DNA of 64,000 nucleotides from Prosthecobacter sp. (lineage in GTDB: Bacteria; Verrucomicrobiota; Verrucomicrobiia; Verrucomicrobiales; Verrucomicrobiaceae), in contig JAFMIR010000001.1 in the NCBI GenBank assembly GCA_017853885.1, positions 124,001 through 188,000 on the forward strand, given 5' to 3'. Below are positions 8,545-18,210 of this stretch, one piece after another. The notes under the pieces were generated by a model. It did not search any database, was not told the DNA's origin, and saw nothing but the letters and a program-made list of their open reading frames with translations. The translations under genes were made by a program, and so were the position numbers. Within the stretch, counting starts at the first letter, position 1. The number at the start of each line of letters is the position of its first letter.

Positions 8545-9813
8545 TTACAGGCCCCAGTGGCGCTTCGCGAAAGCAAGGTATTGCGTCCAGTCGTAGTTCG
8601 TCACATCATGCTTTCCCGTGCGATTGTGATAGCCAATAAAGTCGCCCACTGGTGTGTCGACAGATGGCTGAACATGCACCCCTAAGCCTTTTTTGCCGAA
8701 AAGCGCATAAACCGGTCCGGCATGTAAGCCAGAGAGGAATTCGCCTTTCTGATCAGCCCAGTGATCCTCGGCCGCGCTGGCGATGTAGACTGGACGAGGT
8801 GCGGCCAGAGCGATGAGCATATGCATATCGATGGGGCATGCGGCGACTCTGCCGGCATAGTTGGCGTATTGAGATGTGAACCAATGCGGGAACACTTTCG
8901 TGATGATGGCGGTCGTTTCACCAAAATCGCGACGCATCAGGGCCGCACCTCCCTCACCGCTGTTGTTGGAAATCACCACGCCAAACCGCTCGTCCTGCGC
9001 ACCAGCCCAGAGAGACGTTTTGCCCAAGCGGGAGTGGCCGATGACAGCTAGATGCCTAGCGTCGATGTGCGACTCTGTTTGCAGAAAGTCTGCGATGCGG
9101 CTCAGTCCCCATGCCCAAGCTCCAATGGCTCCCCATTCACCGTCCCTCCAGGTGGTGTTAACTCCAGCCCGGCTCACTGCTGCACGCAGGCCCTCCTTCC
9201 ATCCATCGGCATGATCGGGCTCGATATCTCCATAATAGGCGGTGGCCACGGCAAAGCCGGCCTTAAGAATCTTTTCAAGCGGCCAACGGCTGCTTTCGCT
9301 GCCCCGAGTGGCCTCAGTGGCCTTGTGATTGACGATGTGCTTGTCCTTGCTCTCACGCATCCAGCGTGTGGATAGCGGCACATCCTTCTCCGCGCTAACA
9401 GCATGGTTTCCACCGAAGCTCAAACCCACAAAGCACGGAGCGGCTTTCACACCGTTAGGAAGATAAAGCATCACATCCATACCTTGCCATGCTGGGCGCT
9501 CCGGCAGTGAGACATGAATGAATTTCCTCGTCGCCAGCCCCCCAAGTGCATCCATTTTCGTCGCTGTAACTTCAAACTTCGGAGCACCGAGATTTGTGGG
9601 TGTTTTGCCATACACATGCTGCTCGAAAAGCTTCAAAATCTCCCCGCGCCTTGAATTCATCCACGCATCAGCGGTTGTCACCTTTAAGTCGGGAAGCGGA
9701 TCGTTTCCCACCTTCTCTTCATCGTAATTCACTCCAGGCCGCGGCGTTTGCGCAAACACAGGAGAAGCGGCAATAAGAAGAGAGAGAAGTCTTGAGGCGA
9801 TCATTCGGTGCAT
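8545..9813 (-). CDS. secreted CE15-type (glucuronoyl esterase-like) alpha/beta hydrolase
   Basis: 422 residues with a Sec signal peptide (cleavage near 'VFA-QT', residue 21). The nucleophile elbow is 'GHSRLGK' (residues 259-265, Ser261), the bacterial form of the CE15 G-C-S-R-x-G-K motif. Asp350 in 'AAEDHWAD' and His402 in 'TGKHDV' are placed as the rest of the triad; a second acid in 'NNSGEGGAA' (Glu287) is also typical of the family. CE15 enzymes hydrolyse ester bonds between lignin alcohols and glucuronic acid on xylan; related bacterial members act on simpler uronate esters. The length (about 420) matches bacterial CE15 proteins, including characterised ones from Verrucomicrobia. The protein should act in the periplasm or outside the cell. 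An alternative start three codons later (9804) would not alter the mature protein. Confidence 0.85.
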   Translation of the reverse strand: MHRMIASRLLSLLIAASPVFAQTPRPGVNYDEEKVGNDPLPDLKVTTADAWMNSRRGEILKLFEQHVYGKTPTNLGAPKFEVTATKMDALGGLATRKFIHVSLPERPAWQGMDVMLYLPNGVKAAPCFVGLSFGGNHAVSAEKDVPLSTRWMRESKDKHIVNHKATEATRGSESSRWPLEKILKAGFAVATAYYGDIEPDHADGWKEGLRAAVSRAGVNTTWRDGEWGAIGAWAWGLSRIADFLQTESHIDARHLAVIGHSRLGKTSLWAGAQDERFGVVISNNSGEGGAALMRRDFGETTAIITKVFPHWFTSQYANYAGRVAACPIDMHMLIALAAPRPVYIASAAEDHWADQKGEFLSGLHAGPVYALFGKKGLGVHVQPSVDTPVGDFIGYHNRTGKHDVTNYDWTQYLAFAKRHWGL

Positions 9814-9994
9814 TCAAACGCCTGCTGAAAGCCAATTTATGCGGCAGATCCAGCATTCACTGGCACACCCCCCGGGCCGTCAGATCAGCGAGACACAGCA
9901 GCTGAGCGAAGATCTTCGTGAGCTGCAAATTGATTTCTGACTGGCGGACAAGCATACTCGCGCCTTTACGATGGTCTGCTAGCAATCACCCTCG

Positions 9995-10729
9995 TTGCAA
10001 TCTCAACTTCCCTCACCTGTGCCCCAACTTTTTTCATCAAAAAACCTTCTCCTTTCTTCCAAGCCGCTCGCGGTGGGAGTTGTGGGTGATCAGGTGGCTC
10101 TCCAGCACTGGCTAAGCCTCAACACCGCAGAACGTGATGCCACCTGCGATGTCGTCGAGCTGCGCCTCGATACTTTGAATCTACCGCCCCAAGAATTACG
10201 ACGCCTTTTGACAGGAAACACCCAGCCAATTCTCCTCACCTGCCGCCACCCTGCCGAGGGCGGCTCCTCACCCACTGAGCCAGCCGCGCGCGCAGCGATG
10301 ATCGAACCTCTCTTGGATCTCGCTTCGCTGGTAGACATCGAGTTGCGCACCGCTCAGCAAATGCAGGACACAATCCAAAAGGCCCATGCGGCAGGCGCTT
10401 TTGTCATTGGATCCTTCCACGACTTCAAGGCCACACCAGCCGATGAAGTGCTTGAGGGCTCCATTTCTTTCGCCCAACCTCTGGGACTCGACAGCGTGAA
10501 GATCGCCACTTTCCTGAACAGCCAAGAAGATCTCATCCGCCTGATGAGACTTGTTTGCTCGCCACATCGCCAGCGCCTCTCCGTCATGGGCATGGGTCCT
10601 TGGGGCCGTGTCTCGCGCCTTGTTTTGGCAAAAAGCGGCAGTCTGCTTAACTACGGCTACATCGGCACTTCGAACGCCCCTGGTCAGTGGCCTGCCTCCG
10701 AACTCAAGCAACTCCTTTCCCAGCTCTAA
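9995..10729 (+). CDS. aroD: type I 3-dehydroquinate dehydratase
   Basis: 244 residues from a TTG start; a GTG at 10019 is an alternative, because no ATG precedes the conserved part. Type I dehydroquinase makes 3-dehydroshikimate in the shikimate pathway through a Schiff base. The catalytic Lys169 ('DSVKIATF') and His142 ('GSFHDFK') are present, with substrate-binding 'VVELRLD' (residues 53-59) and 'LTCRHPAEGG' and the C-terminal 'MGMGPWGRVSR...NYGYIG...PGQW'. The length matches the family (about 225-250). It is followed after 8 bases by the DD-carboxypeptidase gene on the same strand, so the two are probably co-transcribed although they serve different pathways. Confidence 0.93.
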   Translation: MQSQLPSPVPQLFSSKNLLLSSKPLAVGVVGDQVALQHWLSLNTAERDATCDVVELRLDTLNLPPQELRRLLTGNTQPILLTCRHPAEGGSSPTEPAARAAMIEPLLDLASLVDIELRTAQQMQDTIQKAHAAGAFVIGSFHDFKATPADEVLEGSISFAQPLGLDSVKIATFLNSQEDLIRLMRLVCSPHRQRLSVMGMGPWGRVSRLVLAKSGSLLNYGYIGTSNAPGQWPASELKQLLSQL

Positions 10730-10737
10730 AACGCGCC

Positions 10738-11793
10738 ATGAAACCTCAAACCACACGCTACGCCCTACTCGCTATCGCGGCCTGTCTGGCGGCCACTTCC
10801 TGCGGTGATCCGAAACATGAGGAGCAACTGCGCTGGCGCGAGGACGAGGTGCAGGCAAAGCTGACCGCTCTGGCCCAACGCGAGGCGGAATTCGCTAAGG
10901 AAAAACACCAGATCACTGAGGCTCTGCGACAGATAGAAGCCCGCGAAAAAGCCGTCGCCCACAAGGAGAAAAATCTGCTCGTTCAGCTCGCCGAGGAGAC
11001 AGAGAAGCTCAAAAAAGTGCGTCATGAGATCGAGATCAAAAATCTGCGTGGGCCTGTGCCCACTGTCTCAGCAGAGCGCAGCATTGTGATTGATCCCGTT
11101 TCCGATGACGTCTTGTTTGAGAAGAATGCCGACAAACGCGGCGCTATTGCCAGCACGACCAAAATCATGACCGGCCTTCTGATTGTCGAAGCCGGAAACT
11201 TGGATCAAATGATCACCGTCGAGAAAAGTGACACTCAATGCGCCCCAGTTCGCCTCGGCATCAAGGAAGGCGAAACATATACCCGGCATCAACTTCTCAC
11301 CGCTGTGCTTGTGAAAAGCTCCAATGACATTGCTCAGGCCCTCGCCCGTGACAACGCCGGAAGCGTGACCGCTTTCGTCGAAAAAATGAATACCAAAGCC
11401 AAGGAACTAGGCCTCCAAAACACCCACTTCGTCAATCCTCACGGTCTCCCAGGCCTTACTGAAGACCAACCCTACTCCACCGCCCGCGAACTCGCCATCA
11501 TCACCAAAATGGCCGATAAACTGCCCGAGATCCGCCAAATCGTCAAAAAACAGACCTACAAGTTCAAAAAGCCTGATGGCAGATCCATCGACCTCACGAA
11601 CACCAACCGAGTTTTGCGCACCGCGTCCTACTGCGATGGCATGAAAACCGGCTATACCGATGCCGCAGGCTACTGCCTTGTTGCCACCGGCGAGCGCAAT
11701 GGTCGGCGCCGCATCGTTGTTGTTCTCAACGATACCGAAAACGGCGTTTGGAGAGACGCTCAGGCTTTGCTCGACTGGGCACTCAAAGCTTGA
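10738..11793 (+). CDS. lipoprotein D-alanyl-D-alanine carboxypeptidase (S11) with N-terminal coiled coil
   Basis: 351 residues from the ATG at 10738, which begins a signal ending in a lipobox-like '...LAATSC' (Cys22; +2 is Gly, so outer-membrane or cell-surface sorting is possible; the lipobox is imperfect because the -3 residue is Ala). Residues about 25-100 form a charged coiled coil. The S11/PBP5-type catalytic domain follows with all three motifs: S139-T-T-K142, S194-S-N196 and K303-T-G305. These enzymes trim the terminal D-Ala of peptidoglycan stem peptides in the periplasm. The arrangement is unusual: typical DacA proteins are held by a C-terminal amphipathic helix, which is absent here ('LLDWALKA' ends the protein), and the lipid anchor plus coil seem to replace it. 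Confidence 0.88.
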   Translation: MKPQTTRYALLAIAACLAATSCGDPKHEEQLRWREDEVQAKLTALAQREAEFAKEKHQITEALRQIEAREKAVAHKEKNLLVQLAEETEKLKKVRHEIEIKNLRGPVPTVSAERSIVIDPVSDDVLFEKNADKRGAIASTTKIMTGLLIVEAGNLDQMITVEKSDTQCAPVRLGIKEGETYTRHQLLTAVLVKSSNDIAQALARDNAGSVTAFVEKMNTKAKELGLQNTHFVNPHGLPGLTEDQPYSTARELAIITKMADKLPEIRQIVKKQTYKFKKPDGRSIDLTNTNRVLRTASYCDGMKTGYTDAAGYCLVATGERNGRRRIVVVLNDTENGVWRDAQALLDWALKA

Positions 11794-11818
11794 GAGTCTT
11801 TTCGCTGAGCGTCGCAGA

Positions 11819-14800
11819 TCAAAGAGTGATTACCATGCAGCGATGCGTGAAAAGTAATTTGCAGGCAATTTGATTGTGCGAGAGGCCTGTCATGCGGGCG
11901 AGCACTTCACGGTAAGTCTCAAGCTGCGGACGATAGCCTTCCAATCGGCTGGCAAGTGCTTCGTCAGTTTCGGTTTTATCCGTTTTAAAGTCTAAAATGG
12001 TTGCTCGGTTCTTTTCTAGCATCACGCGATCAAAGGTGCCACTGAGCCATTCACCCTTGAGGAGAATCTCGAAGCGTTTTTCACGCCAGCAGATAGCTTC
12101 GGGCGAAGGGCGACTCAATATGGCACGAATGGCAGGAGATTCGAGGCTGCGGCGCACTTCATCTTCGGCACGCATGCGAGCCTTTTCGTCTCCGCAGGAT
12201 ACCACTGCCCATTTTTGGGTGAGTTGATCGTCATCGGCATCATCGAGCCATTCGATCTGCTCAAAAAGCGCATGCACCAAGGTGCCGTAAGCACGCGCAA
12301 AACGGCCGCCGCGTGAGAAAAGTGTCTTTCCAGTCACCACACTTGTTTCGCTTCCGCTCGGTGTGCGGCGCACGGGACGCAGACGACCTTCAATAAGCAA
12401 GGGTTGTGGCTTCGCTAATTGGATAGGTAGATCCTGTTTGCGAGAAATCTCATACCAACTTGGATTCGTGGCTTTGGTTTTTGTTTCGAATATGACTTCG
12501 GCTTTGATGTTGGTGAAATCACGTTGAGGAGGATCGTCATCACCGCCGAGTGTGAGCTGAAGCAATTTAACAAAATTTTCAGACTTGGAGCTTTTTCCGC
12601 GCGGTTCGGCGATGATGTAATTCGCATGCTTCGCACGTGTCAGGGCTACGTAGAACTTGCACAATTCTTCATAGGCCGCATCGGCCTCCTGCTCGGCGCG
12701 GAAATCGAGAAGTTCATTGTCAGCACGCACGAATTCGGACGGTGGCAAATCCAAAACCCATTCGACATGACGATCACGGTCACGTTTCACTCCTATGCCA
12801 CGCCGCACCTCGGTCAGCTTTTTGCCTTCAACATCCGGGAGGATCACACAGTCAAAAGTAAGGCCTTTGGATTTGTGAATCGTCATGACCTGCACCGCAT
12901 GTTGCGTGTCCGGTTCGCTAACCGTGTAGCTCGAAGCATAGGCGAGAAACTCATCCACATCACGGCTGCCACCTTCGTCAAACAAGCCTGCAGCAAGCGC
13001 AAAATCTTCTGCACGTCGTTTACTAAAGGCATCGAGAATAACACCGCTAGCTTCAAGCAATTGCAGCCAGTGCCGTAGAACGGCCTCAAAGCCTTCGTTG
13101 AAGACCCGTTGTAGCACTTCGTGGACGACATGGCCGCGAGTTTTACCTTCCAGCAGGCTGTGAAAGGGCGTCATGTGCAGATGCTCCCACGCAAAGGTGT
13201 CGCCCGGATGCGCGGCGACTTTGAGCAGACTCAGCAGCGCCATGGTCAGCGCATTGTCTGTCGCGATGGCGATCTCCGACTCGCACATCACAGGGATGCG
13301 GCTCGGCGAGTGCGCTCGAATGTAGTCGACGAGTGCGCGGCCAGTCTTATTGCTCTGCACGAGAATCGCGCAGCTGAGGTGGTTCTTCAGGGGTTGGATC
13401 TCCTCTAAGATACCAAGGGTCAACGCAAAACGATCCTCTACGCCTACTTTATCTCCATCGGCTGGCAACGGCTGTAACAGCATAGCGTGACCTGGCGTCG
13501 TATCATTCACACCAGCAACCTGATGGGGCTGCCAAGGCCATTGCTCGACCGTTTCGAGCGGCAAATCGAGAGCGCTCAGGGCAGATTCGTTGCCAAACAC
13601 ACGGTTGACGAGATCAATCACATCATGCCCGCTGCGCCACGAGACATTCAGCGGCCGCTTGTGAATGCGCTGCACAGTTTCCGAGCTGTAACGGGTGTAG
13701 ATATCGTCAAATAAGCGCGTGTCACCGCCACGCCATGCGTAAATGGCCTGCTTTACATCACCGACCTGAAAAAGTGTTCGCTCATCGCTCGTGTCCTGCA
13801 CGGCTTCATCGATGAGATTTTCCATAACCGACCACTGGATGTGATTTGTGTCTTGGAACTCATCGAGCAACCAGTGGTCATAACGCGCATCGAGGCGGTA
13901 ATCGATGCGCAAGCGCTCATCTTCTCCTGGAACCTGCGAGAGCATTGGCTTCGGAAGCCCGGCGGTAAACTCATGGCCCGCGAGGATAAGTTGAATATCC
14001 TGAAATGTAAGCCGACCGCCTCTGCGCACCCGTCGCGACCAGATGTGTTCATACTGATTGAGCACAGCCCATACACCCTGCGTGCGCTCCATGCGCGCCC
14101 TCAATTCACCACCAACGATGTGCCTGATGATGGCTGCAAAGGCATCGCACAAGCGGCCTTCGAGCTTTTGCTTCTGGCGGTTCACGGTGAGCGTGCAGCT
14201 CTTCGCTTCGATCTCGCTCCACTGCTCCAACGCTTTCTTCACAAAGAACTCAACACGACTGGTGAGTTTGGTGCCGGCTTGATAGTCGGGCAACTCATCG
14301 AAGAACTCCTTCCAGAATTCCCACGCCTTGTCATTCGTTTCTCCAGCCTCCAAAAGCTGCCGCAGACATTGCGAAGCTTCTTTGACGTCAATTTGAGCCT
14401 CCAACCAATGGCAGCCGCTGGGCCACACGGCACGCGGATTACCCCACAGCTCACCGTTTGCAGCATGCAGCAGGATTTCGTGATGGTTCTCAATGAATTG
14501 GTCAAGCACATCGCGGATGCGTGACTCTTCTTTACCGAATGTAGCGCGACGAAACGCCTCAAGAAACTCCTGCTGCGCCGCGAGGCCTTCACCCCGCGAT
14601 TTGAGACCCGGAAGTGTGCGCTGGAAGACGAGTCGATACACACGCTCACGCTCCACGACACTGAGATGTTCGTTCAGAATTTCGAAATCACCCGCAAGGC
14701 CGAATTCGACCGGAAAGCTACGCAGAATCGCCGAGAAAAAGCTGTCAAGCGTTCCGAGAAACAACCGCGGCATACGCGCAATGAAAACGCGCAGGAGCTG

Positions 14801-15115
14801 TAGGTAATGCTCCGGCTTCAACGCACGCAGGATGGGACGCAATGGGTCATCCTTGGCCTCAGGATCAAGTTTTTCATCGCCAGCGAGCTTCGTAGCGAAA
14901 TCGGCATCGGCGGCCGCTTTAGCCAACTTGAAGAGGATGGAGTCGAAGAACTCGCCCGCGGCTTTTCGCGTAAAAGTGACTGCCACAATGCGCTCCGGCA
15001 TGACGTCTTTGCCCGCAAGCAACTGCTGCCCCATGATCGCGATGAAGCGATTCGTGAGCTGCCAGGTCTTCCCGGAGCCCGCGGACGCGAGGATCATCTC
15101 GTTTGGGATGGTCAC
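11819..15115 (-). CDS. addA: AddA-like UvrD-family helicase-nuclease
   Basis: 1098 residues. The Walker A motif starts at residue 11 ('SAGSGKT', Lys16), followed by 'VTFTRKAAGEF' (motif Ia), 'WLLDEFQDTNHIQW' (Walker B), 'LFQVGDVKQAIYAWRGGD' (motif III), 'VMTIHKSKGLTFDCVILP' (motif V) and 'FYVALTRAKHANYI' (motif VI). A C-terminal PD-(D/E)XK nuclease follows, with the acid in 'KRFEILLKGEWLSGTFDRV' and D1042-F-K1044. This is the AddA/RecB arrangement: a motor that unwinds broken DNA ends and degrades them before RecA loading. Its start overlaps the stop of the AddB-like gene by 4 bases, as in many addBA operons, so the two are translationally coupled. It converges with the DD-carboxypeptidase gene across 25 bases. 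Confidence 0.92.
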   Translation of the reverse strand: MTIPNEMILASAGSGKTWQLTNRFIAIMGQQLLAGKDVMPERIVAVTFTRKAAGEFFDSILFKLAKAAADADFATKLAGDEKLDPEAKDDPLRPILRALKPEHYLQLLRVFIARMPRLFLGTLDSFFSAILRSFPVEFGLAGDFEILNEHLSVVERERVYRLVFQRTLPGLKSRGEGLAAQQEFLEAFRRATFGKEESRIRDVLDQFIENHHEILLHAANGELWGNPRAVWPSGCHWLEAQIDVKEASQCLRQLLEAGETNDKAWEFWKEFFDELPDYQAGTKLTSRVEFFVKKALEQWSEIEAKSCTLTVNRQKQKLEGRLCDAFAAIIRHIVGGELRARMERTQGVWAVLNQYEHIWSRRVRRGGRLTFQDIQLILAGHEFTAGLPKPMLSQVPGEDERLRIDYRLDARYDHWLLDEFQDTNHIQWSVMENLIDEAVQDTSDERTLFQVGDVKQAIYAWRGGDTRLFDDIYTRYSSETVQRIHKRPLNVSWRSGHDVIDLVNRVFGNESALSALDLPLETVEQWPWQPHQVAGVNDTTPGHAMLLQPLPADGDKVGVEDRFALTLGILEEIQPLKNHLSCAILVQSNKTGRALVDYIRAHSPSRIPVMCESEIAIATDNALTMALLSLLKVAAHPGDTFAWEHLHMTPFHSLLEGKTRGHVVHEVLQRVFNEGFEAVLRHWLQLLEASGVILDAFSKRRAEDFALAAGLFDEGGSRDVDEFLAYASSYTVSEPDTQHAVQVMTIHKSKGLTFDCVILPDVEGKKLTEVRRGIGVKRDRDRHVEWVLDLPPSEFVRADNELLDFRAEQEADAAYEELCKFYVALTRAKHANYIIAEPRGKSSKSENFVKLLQLTLGGDDDPPQRDFTNIKAEVIFETKTKATNPSWYEISRKQDLPIQLAKPQPLLIEGRLRPVRRTPSGSETSVVTGKTLFSRGGRFARAYGTLVHALFEQIEWLDDADDDQLTQKWAVVSCGDEKARMRAEDEVRRSLESPAIRAILSRPSPEAICWREKRFEILLKGEWLSGTFDRVMLEKNRATILDFKTDKTETDEALASRLEGYRPQLETYREVLARMTGLSHNQIACKLLFTHRCMVITL

Positions 15116-18090
15116 GCGGCCTCCTTTCGTGTGAGCAGACTGGCATCAACTGCCTTCAGTGGATCGCCATGAAAGAGTGATTCAAAGTCATCACCATACG
15201 GCAGCTTCTTCGCAGGCGGCCAGAACTGACGTTCGCGGATGGCAGCGATAACGCCTTCCGCACAAACGCGTGCACTTTCGAGCACTGCTCCATCGAGCGT
15301 GCTCCATTCATCGAGGCCGATCTCGGGCTTCGTCTTGCTCAGCGTTACATGTGCGGTGATGATTTTTTCACCCTTAAAGCGCCTCTCCATCGCGAGGCGG
15401 TAAAGCGGCAGTTGCAGGTCGATCCAGCGCGAAGCGACGCCTTCGCTGCTAGTAACGAGCGACCACTCCGCAAAGCTCTCCGTCTCCTCACCGCGCTTTA
15501 GCGACGCGAGGTGGTAGTTCTCGACCGTCTTGCGCGTCTTCTTCACCGGATCGAAGGCTGAGCGCGTCTTGAAGTCGATCAAACGCACGCCGAGCTGCGC
15601 GTGGCGGTCGATGCGGTCGATGCGGCCGCTGATCGTCATGCCTGCGAGCTGCCACGGATCATCCTTCGGACTCAGCCGCGTCTCCGCGGCGATGATCTGC
15701 CAGCCTTCGCGCCGCTGCTCCGCTTCCTTTTCCGCCCACCAGCCGAGGCGCTGCCGAGCCGACTCGCGTTGGATCGTCACGGGCACGGTGAGGCGCGAAC
15801 CGTAGATACCACGCAAGCGGCGATCGAGGATGCTGTGGAAGACTTCGCGAATCTTCTCCGCGTCCGTCAGCGTGATGGCCTGCTCATCCTGCGCGAAGCT
15901 TTCCAAAACGCCGTGCAGCAGGCTGCCAAACTCCATCGCATCCATCTCCGTGCGCTTGACGTCGATCTCCGACATGCCAAGGCCGTGTCGCAGATAAAAA
16001 CGGAACGGACATTGCAGGTAGCTGCTGAACTGCGTGACGCTGAGCCGGTGGAAAACGGAGGCATCATCCGGCAACGGACGCGGCTGGAGCTGCCACGCGA
16101 GCTGCCAAGGCACCGGATTGACACGCGGCGCATGCTTTTGGAAAAAGTGCAGCGTGCGCGCAGGTAGCTCGCTCTCGGCGCATTGAAAAAGTAGGCGTGA
16201 AGGACGCAGCGGAGCACCATCGGCATTCGTGCGGCCAAAGATGAAATCAACGCGACCACCATTGTGACGCCTCGATTCGATCAAAGCCGTCATGAGGCAA
16301 GCATCGCGAGCAAAACGCGTGTCGTTGTTGCGCAGGCCAAGCACGCGACGTGCAGAGTCTGGTAGGAACGTGTGGCCAAGAATGGCCTCCGGTGCCTTAC
16401 CATCGTTCATACCGGTGATGACAAGATGCGGCGCGTCCTCCCACAGCAATTCAAGCCAGCCTTGCAGGTCAATGTCATGTGCTTTGCGCTCAGTGTAGAA
16501 AATTTGATCGCTCAGCGTTTGCAGCAGCAGCTCCAACCGCTGCACGGCATCGAGACCACCCGAAAACAACGTGGCGAGTTCATCCAGAGCATCAAGCACC
16601 TGAAGAATCTGGTCCGCGATGGCGGAGAAGACCGCATCCTCCGGATTGTCACTGCGGAAGCGCCGTGTGGCGAAGACCTCACCCAGAAAATCTGTTAGCG
16701 CGATGTCAAAGCCGCGGCCATCGAGCGCTTTAACAATGCGATCCATCCACGCGAGAGCGGCAGGCACGGCGCTGGTTTTTTTTGCATCGCTAAATACGCG
16801 CGGCGCTAGCTCCTGCGCGTCATCAAGCGTGTCCGGCAGTGCAGTGATCTCAAGCGTGTCAAAATCATCGAGCAGGCCGCTCAACGAAGGTTTTTCGCCA
16901 CTTTGAACCTCGGCCGAGACTCGAATGGCCTCCGCGACATCAGGGCAACGCACGAGTTCGGCGGCGGATTGAAACGAACGCGTCGCCACGAGTTGTGCGA
17001 CGATACGTAGCAGGTGAAACACGCCATGCGTGCCCATTTTGCGACCCGCCGGATCGAAGGCGCTGATGTCGCGATCGGCGAGCGCCTTTTCTAATGGAGT
17101 GATAACTTCCGTGTCGGCCACGCCGATGGCAGCGACTTCACCAGGCTCTTTATAGAGCATGATTATCTCCGCCACGGCCTCCGCCTGCTCCGATGGCGTG
17201 CCGCCTTGATGAATCGTCGTCTTCGCGTCGGGGATGTTGATGGGCTGCGTAAGCCATTTGTCAGCTAGCGGGCGCCCCCAAAGATCAAAACAATCGCGAT
17301 GGGTCACCTCCGGCGCATACACGAGAACCTCTACCGGCAGATGCCGTGACCACATCTCCAGTGCCTCGATGGCGAGCGAAGATGGATCGAGCACGCCGGC
17401 GATCACGACACGCGTGATGCTGGCGGGCGGTTTTCCATTCTGCGCAGCATGTCGTCGCGTGGCCTGCCAGTCGGCGAATCCGCGCTCCGTCGTTGCTTTC
17501 ACGCAATGCCTCTCAATGCTGGCGAGATCACGCCATCGCTCCGGCTCCATCTCGGTATTTTCGACAATACGCGCCACATCCGCGCAGCTGAGGCCCTTCT
17601 CATTGAGCGTCTCGCGCAGCTCGATCAGCTGGCCCGCCGTTTTCAGCGCCCACGTAAAGTTTCGCTCGACGGGATCGACGGGAAACAAATCGCGATGCGC
17701 ATTCAAATCGATGCGCAGCAGCTCCGCGGCCCAGATCAGCTTTGTTTCCAGCGTTCCGGCTGGATGCAGCTCCGACGCATGCTCAGGCGAGGTGAGAAAA
17801 TCCGGCGTCACCACCCGCGGCGGCAGCACGGCAGCGTTTTGCTCCGCCGCATGAACCGCCAGCGCCTCTCGTAGGCGACGGCTCGCATTGCGCGTGGGCA
17901 CAATGATGAGCAGCCCGCTCAAATCGAGAGCACCACGTCCATACCATCCCGTCGCCACATGCTCGACAACCGCCTTCACCAACGGCCGGTCCCAGCCAAG
18001 AAAATGCCGCGAGGCCAACGACAACGACGCCGCGAACAGATCGGGCGCGATCTCGTGGTCTGTGTGAGAGGTGGAAACGCGGCGGGGCAT
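15112..18090 (-). CDS. addB: AddB-like PD-(D/E)XK nuclease subunit
   Basis: 992 residues, immediately upstream of and overlapping addA. The N-terminal region keeps a helicase-like fold ('LLIIVPTRNASRRLREAL') but has no Walker A glycine-lysine loop, so it probably does not hydrolyse ATP. The C-terminal nuclease is recognisable: 'SVTQFSSYLQCPFRFYL' (Cys694), 'EFGSLLHGVLESF', 'GRIDRIDRH' and 'RLIDFKTR' (D839, K841), then 'QLPLYRLAM'. In B. subtilis AddB an iron-sulfur cluster is held by one Cys before and three after the nuclease motifs; here only the first has an obvious counterpart, and the C-terminal segment ('FWPPAKKLPYGDDFESLF') has none. It is therefore called from position, partner and nuclease motifs. 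It diverges from the Gfo/Idh gene across 120 bases. Confidence 0.85.
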   Translation of the reverse strand: MPRRVSTSHTDHEIAPDLFAASLSLASRHFLGWDRPLVKAVVEHVATGWYGRGALDLSGLLIIVPTRNASRRLREALAVHAAEQNAAVLPPRVVTPDFLTSPEHASELHPAGTLETKLIWAAELLRIDLNAHRDLFPVDPVERNFTWALKTAGQLIELRETLNEKGLSCADVARIVENTEMEPERWRDLASIERHCVKATTERGFADWQATRRHAAQNGKPPASITRVVIAGVLDPSSLAIEALEMWSRHLPVEVLVYAPEVTHRDCFDLWGRPLADKWLTQPINIPDAKTTIHQGGTPSEQAEAVAEIIMLYKEPGEVAAIGVADTEVITPLEKALADRDISAFDPAGRKMGTHGVFHLLRIVAQLVATRSFQSAAELVRCPDVAEAIRVSAEVQSGEKPSLSGLLDDFDTLEITALPDTLDDAQELAPRVFSDAKKTSAVPAALAWMDRIVKALDGRGFDIALTDFLGEVFATRRFRSDNPEDAVFSAIADQILQVLDALDELATLFSGGLDAVQRLELLLQTLSDQIFYTERKAHDIDLQGWLELLWEDAPHLVITGMNDGKAPEAILGHTFLPDSARRVLGLRNNDTRFARDACLMTALIESRRHNGGRVDFIFGRTNADGAPLRPSRLLFQCAESELPARTLHFFQKHAPRVNPVPWQLAWQLQPRPLPDDASVFHRLSVTQFSSYLQCPFRFYLRHGLGMSEIDVKRTEMDAMEFGSLLHGVLESFAQDEQAITLTDAEKIREVFHSILDRRLRGIYGSRLTVPVTIQRESARQRLGWWAEKEAEQRREGWQIIAAETRLSPKDDPWQLAGMTISGRIDRIDRHAQLGVRLIDFKTRSAFDPVKKTRKTVENYHLASLKRGEETESFAEWSLVTSSEGVASRWIDLQLPLYRLAMERRFKGEKIITAHVTLSKTKPEIGLDEWSTLDGAVLESARVCAEGVIAAIRERQFWPPAKKLPYGDDFESLFHGDPLKAVDASLLTRKEAA

Positions 18091-18210
18091 TGGAAAGGCA
18101 TTCTAACGATGAACACTGCGAGTGAAATGTCGAAGGCCAATGCTCAGCTGTGCCTCAGATTAGAAAAAAATGATCAAATTGACGATTTGGACGCTTTTGA
18201 TGGAACACCC

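Noticed and set aside
13841-14524. Plus-strand open frame inside addA
   Set aside because: It lies opposite the helicase core of addA; no domain or start signal supports it.
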